Positions 27,828 to 35,256 of a stretch of DNA of 35,256 nucleotides are shown here, one piece after another; position 1 is the first letter of the stretch; every line of letters begins with the position of its first letter. The translations under genes and the position numbers were made by a program. The notes beneath the pieces were generated by a model. It saw nothing but the letters and a program-made list of their open reading frames with translations, did not search any database and was not told the origin of the DNA. Source of the stretch: Chara braunii (taxonomy: Eukaryota > Streptophyta > Charophyceae > Charales > Characeae); the NCBI GenBank assembly GCA_003427395.1, contig BFEA01000039.1, forward strand, positions 5,764 through 41,019, read 5' to 3'.

Positions 27828-30582
27828 CTACGAGGGTGCGAGGCCACGCGAGTCCGATCCCATTGGGTCGTCCCCAGGCTCCGAACTCCCTGCGTCATGT
27901 CCTGATTTCGCAGGTGAGGTCGTACCCTGCTCCTCAATCTTGTATGGCCCCTGATTGCTGTCATTGCTGTTTTTCCCCGGGTCTGTAGCTTGTTCCCGGT
28001 CTTCTTTCTCATCGTCAGGAGAACCGCACAGCGATTCATTATTCGACTCATCACTTCTATAAAATTTGTCCCAGTCAGTGGAATATGCTCTTGCGTCCAA
28101 GTCCCCATCCTCGTTCAGCATCCCTGTGGTCACAAGGTATGCGACCGACACTGCCGTTAGTTCCGCTGGTAAACTTGATCCCGTCAAAACGCTGTACAGG
28201 ACCTCTGTTACCGTTCTCCAGGGTCTCCATCTCATTCCTGATCTCAACTGTGTAGATTCTGCTAACTTGACGATCAAGGGCGAGAATGCCTGGGGGGAGT
28301 ATCTGCCCGACTCTGTGTGTTGTGCTGTTGGACCGTCTTGTTCCGTTCGGGAGGACGTGTTCTTCTGGTCTGCTTCGGTCGGGACAGTCTAAAAAATGCC
28401 CAAGGGGAATTCAATTGTTATATTTTCCCAAAGGATATCCGCCATATTCTGGCCTTCCTCGAAGCAAGGGATCTGAAAGGACACATCCGTGGCGATTTGC
28501 CATTCTCCAATTTTTTGGACATACCTTGCAGCGATTAGAGGACGAATGTTCAACAGCGTTAGTCTTGACGGCCTGGCCGTTTCCACCACCAGCGGAGCCT
28601 CGTTTTTGGCTATATGTGTAATCGTGATGAATTTGGGGGTGCATTCCTCATTCAATTTCTTCAATTTGTCAGTTTGGGCTAAGACCACCGCTGCTTCTTT
28701 CTCCAGCAGGGTGCGTCCTGATTCCTCTTCAGATTCCCTTTCTTCCGCATCCAACTCCTTTTTCTGGTTCTTTCCGGACTTCCACTTCTTTGGGCGCAGA
28801 TCCTGAAATTCATCTTGGCGTCGGGGATAGTTTTGTCCTTGTCCTTCAGCCCCTGTTCTCTTGCCCTCTTGTTTTCAGCGTACCGAAATGCTGTGTATTA
28901 TGAAAGTTCTTCTGCTTTTACCTTCCTGAGAGCATCAAACTCGTTATTGGAACTCCCCATGACAGCAATTGACCCCATCTTACCCTTTCTCTGAGGTCTT
29001 TCTGCGTGCTTTAAACACGCTACCTGAATATCAAAGGCATGCTCCCTTTCCCTTTTGACCTTCCCCACATATTGTCTGAGCCACTGTAAGGATCGTTGGG
29101 AATCGCTCTCACTATCTGTTGATGAACTTCCTGCATCGGTATTACTTCCGTCTGCGATATTGTCCGATCCACTATCCCGTGAGTCCCCTGTCTTGCCTTC
29201 TTTGTTCTTTCCGGTGGACGTATTTATGCTTCCCTCTCTCCCCTTTGCATCCATTGCCTTCCTCCTCTTGAGGCCACCCTCCGTGGTCTCTTGCCCCCCC
29301 TCATTGTTCAGCGTCTGCTGGTTATCTGTTTGTGTTCCGGTCTTCCGGAGCCTGCTTCGGAAGCTGGTTGGTTCCTTGTTAAATTCCTGCATGGCTTGTT
29401 CCCTGACTGCATCCAAGTCCCATAGTAAGCCTTCCCGATCCTTCTCTTCCTTAATCACCTGGGAGTCGATAAAAGGATCGGTGTTTATCCTCGTTGGGTT
29501 GCCTGACTTTTTCCCAGTTGCTTTCTTTTGCCAGCTGCTATCTGCTGGAGGGAAGATGTTCGGTTTCTTGACTGTGGGTTCCAGATCAGCGTAATGCCAA
29601 ACCCAGTCTGGTTCCTCCAGGTTGTCATCAAAGACCCATCCATCATAGTTGCAGTCCGTGACAAACCAGATTCCTGGAGCGTCCTCCACTTCCACCAGCA
29701 TGTTGGGAAGGAGTTTGTGTTCTTTTGGCTGTTTTGGAAACTTGGGACAATTGGGGTCTATTCCCATGTGGCCCCGCTCCCTACATCGAAAACAGATCGG
29801 GGAGTTCTTGGTAGAGACCTTGATTTCCACTACTCTGTTCTCGATCCAGAAATTCCAAGTCTGTGGAAATACCGGGGGGCTGTCTGTTTTGACCTCCAGC
29901 ACTGCTGTCATGGATCCACAGTGCGGGGCCAAAAATTCCGGTGTTGGCAGGATCCATTTGAGGATCCTGTTCGCTGTGTACTGTTTCTCAAGTCTGTCCA
30001 CCAGGAGACCGTGAAAACCCCGTTGGATGTTGTCGAACTGCACCCAAAAATTTTCCTTTAAGAGTGTCTGTTTGTAGGAGACCGAAAACACCGGGTTTTG
30101 TCTCTGAGCATTCAGTTTCTTCCTTGGTGATCGTACAGACCGAACCATTACAATTCCTGGATTGCATTTCAGCCATGGCCTTTGCATGTTCCTCCCGGAT
30201 AAACATGGCCATGATATTGTTTCGGCCCAGGTTTTGTAGTGTGAAAGTTTCACCGGATTGCTTGAGTTTGAGTTCTTTCTTAATAGTTTCAATTACCCAT
30301 TTCCTCTTCTCTGTCGGTTGGAGATCTGCACCATTGCGTGTAAAGTTGAAGACCACGCCATGTCTTTCGTGCAGATCGTCCAGCTCCGCCACTTTTTCCT
30401 CCGGATACTTCCAAACAATTCTCTCTTTTTCCTTGCCATCCACCTTCTGTCTCCGTGGTCCGTATCCCCTGAACTTTTGTCTTATCTATTAGAAATTTGA
30501 GAGCCTCGTTGTCAATCACATTGACACATTTTTCCACCATGTTTGGGTTCACTGAGATCGCGTTTTGGGAAGAAGACACCAT
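27828..30582 (-). pseudogene. LINE element 2 ORF1, broken
   Basis: Starts at an ATG at 30582 ('MVSSSQNAISVN') and shifts frame near 30440, 30080, 28900 and 28390. The recognisable order is an N-terminal region matching element 1, a zinc knuckle 'CFRCRERGHMGIDPNC' (CX2CX4HX6C, about 29745-29796), a Glu/Lys/Ser-rich linker, and 'EREHAFDIQVACLKH' (about 28990-29050). Then follows the C-terminal module with 'GEWQIATDVSF' (about 28470-28510) and 'MRWRPWRTVTEVL' (about 28190-28240). It ends in an acidic tail and a stop at 27828. It confirms that the long C-terminal extension is a family trait. Confidence 0.8.
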
Positions 30583-30784
30583 TATTCTTATACTGCGAGG
30601 AAGCTAGTCCTAGCACCCTCTAACTGTACCACCCGATTTGTCGGTTCTTGCTAGGGGCGATGACAAAGCGAGTATTCGACAGGGATGGGGTTGGCGGTGA
30701 GAGTGGTAAGTGCTTAATAGAATAGGTATAATGAACACACTTGGGAACAGCCGTGCGCTATTGCGAAAATTTTGACAGGATTTA

Positions 30785-30960
30785 CCCTCCCCACTTGGGG
30801 ATCGGGTTTTCAGCAGGTATCGTGTTTGTGATAGTGTAAGTAGATAGTTGATCAGAAGAATGTTTAGTAACTGGAAGGTAGTCTGAGTTACCACATGTAT
30901 TAAAAAGCGAACGAACTGGCAGCATTCACCCTCCCCACTTGGGGATCGGGCTCCCAGCAG
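30785..30960 (-). repeat. Duplicated hairpin block in element 2 leader
   Basis: CCCTCCCCACTTGGGGATCGGG occurs on + near 30785 and again near 30928, spaced about 143 bp. CCCCACTTGGGG is a short palindrome with complementary arms. Confidence 0.6.
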
Positions 30961-31079
30961 AAGACCAGTAACCAGTAAGGCTAGAGAAAGAGATGCCACA
31001 GGAGGAAAGGTGGAGAAGCACCCTTGGCAAGGCCTTCGTAATCAGGCGAAGAAGATACTCTAAGGAAGAAGTAGGACGG

Positions 31080-31395
31080 GGGGACGGGCAGGTGGGGTCG
31101 GTATGGGAACATGATGGAAACGGGACAGGATCGGGCTGGGATCGAGATAGGATCGGGATGGGATCGGGGTGGGATCGGGCTAGGATTGGGATGAGCTCGG
31201 AATGGGATCAGGGTGGGATGGGGATGGGGGAGGATGGGGATGGGAGAGGATGGGGACTGGTGGGGTCGGGATGGGATCGGGATGGGGTCGAGATGGGATC
31301 AGGCTGGGATCGGGTGGAAATTGGGATCGGAATGGGATCGGGATGAGATCGGGAAGGGATCGGATTGGGATCGGGATGAGATGGGTGGCTGACTA
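31080..31395. repeat. GGGATCGGGAT minisatellite
   Basis: Imperfect 10-11-bp units (GGGATCGGGAT, GGGATCGAGAT, GGGATGGGGAT) across about 300 bp. On the element strand it reads as CCCGATCCCAT, similar to GATCCC-rich parts of the element 1 monomers. Confidence 0.8.
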
Positions 31396-32156
31396 GGGTC
31401 GATGGATCGATGGCCGGTAGGATGGAAGCTGGAGATAAAAACGGAGGGGCGAATTAGTGGCTGACAAATGACAAAGGAGAGTTAAGAGGGAGGGATCGGG
31501 GGAAAAGGGTGATACAGGGAGGCGGCTGGTATACCGGGCAAGAGGAATATTGGTGGTTGAGTGATTAGGAAAAGGAGCTGTAGGGGGGAAATAAATACAG
31601 ATGATGGAATGAAGGATGATGGAAGAGAGGTCGATTGAAAGGATGAGTGAAAGCGAACGTGGGAATTTCTGGTGGGTGACCAACTGAATAGAAGGGCGTA
31701 TGGCCTGGCAGGCGGACTAGAAAAGATGCCAAGAAGTCTATGTAGGATGGGAGGCTGAAGAGGTAAGTGGATGGGAGGAAAAGTGGTTGGGAGCGAGGGG
31801 GATGGAGAAATAAGGGAAGACTGAATGGACTGAGCGAACGCTGATGGGGGCGATTCGCGAAAAGGATTGATAGAAATAGATGGGAAATTAGAACGGGGAG
31901 GCGAGCGACCGGGATGGTGATGAGGAGAAAAAAAATGTTAGTGATGAATGGAGTTGGAAGAGTATGTTAAAAATCTAACTCATGTAGCGCTTGGACCATT
32001 TCTTGATGTGTCGTCTGTTGTACCATTCCTCCTTGTTGCTTCCTTCGACAGCAACCTTCGTCAGCAAACTTCATTTTCTCACTTCCTCTCTCTCCCTTTC
32101 TCTCACTCTTCCTCTCGCTCCCGTTCGCGCTCTCTCTGGTCGACACTCCGGAGCAG

Positions 32157-32157
<1 letters not shown>

Positions 32158-32244
<87 letters not shown>
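32158..32244. repeat. (CT)n microsatellite in element 2 leader
   Basis: Pure CT run on +, therefore AG in the sense direction of element 2. It sits where element 1 has its purine-rich leader segment. Confidence 0.9.
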
Positions 32245-32249
<5 letters not shown>

Positions 32250-32432
32250 CNTCTTCCACGGAGGTCGCTTCGAGCGCGTCGCGCCCCCGCGCATGACCGC
32301 GCAATGGCAGGCCCGCTGGCTGGCGTGCGCATGACGCGAGGTCGAGGGCAGTGTGAGCGCGTGAGCGCTAGCACGCTTACCGGCGGCGCAGGCACAAAAA
32401 ATCCTCCGCGGAGTGATATTTCTAATCCCTTG

Positions 32433-32599
32433 CCACTGTTTTCTTCTTTCCTCACTATTTTCTTAACTTTTTGTTCAATGTTGCGCCCTGGCAGCTACAA
32501 ACTGAGCAGACAAAGCCTACAGGTTGGCGCCTATTGGTCAACAGGTTGCCAGCTGATAAGTTCACGACGAGTCGACGACCTGCAACAATTTTCAAAATG
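32433..32599. repeat. Resumption of 185-bp target repeat after element 2
   Basis: Begins with the duplication CCACTGTTTTCTTCTT, then a T-rich zone and 'TTCAATGTTGCGCCCTGG'. This matches 'ACAATGTTGCAGCCTG' in unit 1 (about 22780), as expected for the other half of the broken unit. Further right the similarity fades. Confidence 0.5.
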
Positions 32600-33354
32600 G
32601 TTAGGGGATGGGGCATCACTGTGTCAGTCTCCACAACTTAGAAATGCTAGTTCCCACTCTTCACAATCCACTGCCCACCTCCCTCCTCACTATCCTACTG
32701 GCCATCCAGATCCCCGCTCACCTAAACAGACCAGCGAGAGTCTGGTTCCTACTCCTGAGGAAAGTCACGCTGTGGTCAATCTGGAAGCGCCACTGCTCGA
32801 TGACGATCAACGGTCATATTCGGGACGACAAGGGATCGTGGAACCAATCCGGTCCTTATGACAAAAACAGAGATCAGATGCAGGGGGGGGGGAAATCAAC
32901 AGCTTAGGGCAAACCCATCCACAGAGTCCGGAACCAAAGAGGAATGCTTTCACAAGAAAGTGGCTGCTAGAGGGTCGAATCGCGATTATCCGAGACAACA
33001 AGCTGAGGTAGAAGAAACGGGACACCACCTGAGGATTCAGTCTCGACTTTCAAGAGTCTTGTTGTTCTAAAAGTAGTTCCGACAGCCTTGGCCTCACACA
33101 AGTCTGAGAGGATTCTGAAGGATCGACAAAGCTGTCAGTTTTCCTGGACCACTGTAGCTGTCGCTCTGATACGACATACACGACATTCTTAGTTAGGGGT
33201 GAGGATGATAGGTCCATGAGGGACAGACAATCTGACAGTCAATCCTCTTGGTTGGAGCACTCAATGCTGGTCAGTGTCATTTGGCCAAAACGAAAGGAAG
33301 CGGCGAGGTGTGTTTATCATGTACGCAACTTTCACTTGCCGGTGGATTGGAACA
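32600..33354 (+). mobile_element. LINE copy 3: 5'-truncated 3' end
   Basis: The first part encodes, with breaks, the ORF2 C-terminus: 'LRKVTLWSIWKRHC' matches 'RRATLWVIWKARC' of element 1 and 'IRKVTLWIIWEERC' of element 2, and 'FTRKWLLEGRIAII' matches the final residues. The 3' UTR block CTGACAGTCAATCCT (33231) and 'acttgccggtgga' follow. The copy stops at about 33354, some 50 bases before the expected A tail, and runs straight into ORF1 sequence. No tail and no TTTAGGG are seen. Confidence 0.7.
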
Positions 33355-35217
33355 GAATATGCTCGTCGAAGTTGAAGAGGCCAAAGGCATCCGGTTCGTC
33401 AATGACCCAGATTACGATGGCTGGGTCTTCGACGACAATATCCCAGAACCAAAGTGGATATGGACATACACGAACACGACCCCGACAATCAAACAGCCAG
33501 ACATTTTCCCACCATCAGACAGCAAACGGCACCACGTGGGAGCAAAGAAGATAACAGGAATCCCAGGGAAAATTTACTCAGACCTGGTGGTGGATTCCCG
33601 CGCGATCAAAGAAGAAAAGAAACACGAAGACCTGCTGTGGGACCTCGAGTCAATCAGACAGCAGACCGCAGACGCCCTCGCCAAGCAGGAAGAGGACAGC
33701 GACATCCTGGACACAGCAAAACATATCATTGAGGGACGCACCCTACAGACCGACCCTTCCCTCAAGAGACAGGCCTCCCCACAAAAGGAGAACATCGAGA
33801 CCCCGAGCGGGAAAAAAGTAAGAAAGTACAGCCCAACGGGAAAGGGAAACCCCCCGGATGACACACAGAGCTCACAGGAAACACCGACTGAATCACACCC
33901 CAGCCCAACGACAGATCAGGACGGTACCCACAGAGGAATGGACATATCCCCTTCCAAGGGCGACAGGGAAGGCAAACCGAAAGAACAGGGAGATTTCCCC
34001 ATTGCTTGGCTGCAGGAATATCTGGAAATAGCCAGAAACGAGAGGGAGAAAGAATTCGACATAAGAGTGGCATGCATGAAGCATCAGGAGAAGACAGGCA
34101 AAAGCAACTAAGGCCCGGTAGCAGGCATCCACACATCCACAAACACCTACGACATACTGAGAGAACAGAATGAGTTGTCAGAATTCAGCGCATTCAGGTA
34201 TCACGAGAAGAAGAGGGAGAGAGAACTCGAGCTCTGAGTCCGGATCCAGTGCAGAAACACAAGCCCACAAGGATCCAATTAGAGACATGGTACCGAAGAA
34301 GTGGAAACCATCAAAGGGCAGGACCAAGAGATCCAGGAAAAGCACGACGGATACGGCAGGAAATGGCAACGAGCAGCGATCGCTCAAACAGGAGATTGCC
34401 ATCGTTGCGGCTCAGACAAAGTGCCTGTTTGATCAGAACACGGAATACCGTAAAAGTCACAGAAGAGATTATTGCACCATCCAAAACGTGGCAGGCAACA
34501 AGGCCCCCCATGTCACTGAGAAAGCTACCTCAGATCGCAAAACCATCAAACCAGTCAGACCCCTGGTCCCCATCCGTTACAGAAAGAAGTTCGGGGAGTG
34601 GCAGGTAGCCACAAACGTATCTTTCGCCTTCCCGACCGCAGGAGACCACCGAACACTGGCTAGAACAATCAGAGAAGGAGTATCCGAAGACTCCCCCTTA
34701 GGAGTCTTCGGGATCCCCGCCCCCCCCCAGGAAAGACTCAGACAAGATCAACCAGGAACTCGCCACAGCCAGATCCTTCGAACCAATCCTCGTAAAACTG
34801 GAGGAAAAATCGAGGCTGCAAGAGGGGCTGGTGTGGAGGGCATGGAACACTATGACCGCCTTGCCATACAGCACACTTGCAGGCAAGATGTGCCCGACGG
34901 AAGTCATGGCCGATTCCCTGGCCGCCATCATCAGATCCCACATCCTCTCCACAGAGCACTCCTTGCAGGATGAAGCCGAGCCGCTGTACCTGGAGGTGGA
35001 AGACGAGGACAGAGACATGGGCGATTACGACGATGACGAAGGGCTGAGCAACAAGATATCCCCGGGCAATGACGGGACTGGCACCACCCCAGTACCCGAG
35101 GGCAGCCTGGGGGGGTACAGCCTCGGATCTGCTGCCGGGAGAAGGGCAAACGACGACAGTGGAGAAACTGGAGGACTCGGAGCTGACAGTGCAGGGACCA
35201 CGGCAGCGGCTGATTAG
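33355..35217 (+). pseudogene. LINE copy 4: ORF1 fragment
   Basis: Begins inside ORF1 just after the zinc-knuckle region ('NMLVEVEEAKGIRFVND', matching 'NMLVEVEDAPGIWFVTD' of element 2). It keeps 'DYDGWVFDDN', a charged linker and 'EREKEFDIRVACMKH' (about 34045-34085). After a shift, the C-terminal module continues with 'GEWQVATNVSF' (about 34595-34625). After a second shift come 'LVWRAWNTMTALPYST' (about 34826-34875) and an acidic Asp/Glu-rich tail ending at TAG 35215-35217. At least two frameshifts make it non-functional. Its 5' part and knuckle are missing at the junction, and ORF2 would lie beyond the window. Confidence 0.8.
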
Positions 35218-35228
35218 AATCCCCAACG

Positions 35229-35256
35229 CCCCCCCCCCCCCCCCCCCCCCCCCCCC
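35229..35256. repeat. Poly-C run at window end
   Basis: 28 consecutive C bases. Such a run at a sequence end often marks an assembly or sequencing stop. Confidence 0.9.

Larger units (their letters stand above)
22955..32432 (-). mobile_element. LINE element 2, full length, decayed
   Basis: About 9.5 kb in reverse orientation, homologous to element 1 over leader, ORF1, ORF2 and 3' UTR. The tail is a (GAA)n expansion rather than pure A. Its borders come from the interrupted 185-bp repeat and a 16-bp duplication. Both reading frames carry several frameshifts and stops, and the start of ORF2 is deleted, so it is dead. Confidence 0.8.
30583..32432 (-). promoter_or_regulatory. LINE element 2 5' leader
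   Basis: Reading with the element (right to left): a GC-rich start (about 32270-32400), an AG-rich zone with a long (AG)n tract, a long pyrimidine-rich zone with a CCCGATCCCAT-type minisatellite, then two copies of 'CCGATCCCCAAGTGGGGAGG' (near 30950 and 30800) before ORF1. The order matches element 1. No transcription-factor site is assigned. Confidence 0.5.

Noticed and set aside
31948-32455. Open frames across the CT tract near 32.2 kb on both strands
   Set aside because: Microsatellite translations (SLSL or RERE) with unrelated flanks.
1-35256. CRISPR array, bacterial operon, riboswitch or defence system
   Set aside because: No regular direct repeats with unique spacers and no prokaryotic gene organisation. 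Everything seen fits plant nuclear DNA.

Overview
This is a repeat-rich nuclear segment of a land plant. The evidence is plant-type telomere motifs (TTTAGGG), plant-type U6 snRNA retrocopies, plant-style L1-clade LINEs, and exons of a WHIM/DDT-family chromatin gene. Long CT microsatellites and long introns suggest a large genome, possibly of a non-flowering plant such as a fern; that is only a guess. The window begins in an (AG)n tract and ends in a poly-C run, so its edges look like low-complexity contig ends.

Layout. Positions 1-2835 are non-coding, with a Helitron-like 3' terminus (703-732) and a degenerate tandem repeat (about 2010-2640). A nucleosome-sized tandem repeat (period 187 bp, from 2842) is split by element 1 (3102-13704, +). 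Element 1 is an almost intact LINE with a 2.5-kb 5' leader holding two 454-bp monomers, ORF1 with one in-frame TAG, a fully open ORF2 (1474 aa, endonuclease + reverse transcriptase + zinc motif), a 3' UTR carrying TTTAGGG repeats, a poly(A) tail and a 10-bp target-site duplication. From about 14.8 to 20.6 kb on the minus strand lie three phase-compatible exons of the only host gene seen: a coiled coil followed by a WHIM2/D-TOX-like segment. One of its introns holds three U6 retrocopies and a LINE 3' end. From 20.7 to 22.9 kb there are small repeats: a GCGCAC-rich inverted pair, a tandemly duplicated MITE-like unit and a long CT tract. A second, 185-bp-period repeat is split by element 2 (about 22955-32432, -), a decayed full-length relative of element 1. 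Right of it lie a 5'-truncated 3' LINE end (copy 3) joined directly to an ORF1 fragment (copy 4), both on +.

How it fits together. The window is a case study of one LINE family. Four or five copies of different age share ORF1 architecture (RNA-binding-like N-terminus, variant zinc knuckle, acidic linker and a conserved tryptophan-rich C-terminal module). They also share a leader that switches from purine-rich to pyrimidine-rich, and in three copies TTTAGGG motifs lie 323-335 bp before a conserved 3' block. The U6 copies carry the A-rich tails and target-site duplications expected if the same kind of LINE machinery mobilised them in trans. The most novel-looking material is the architecture of this LINE family, not a host pathway.
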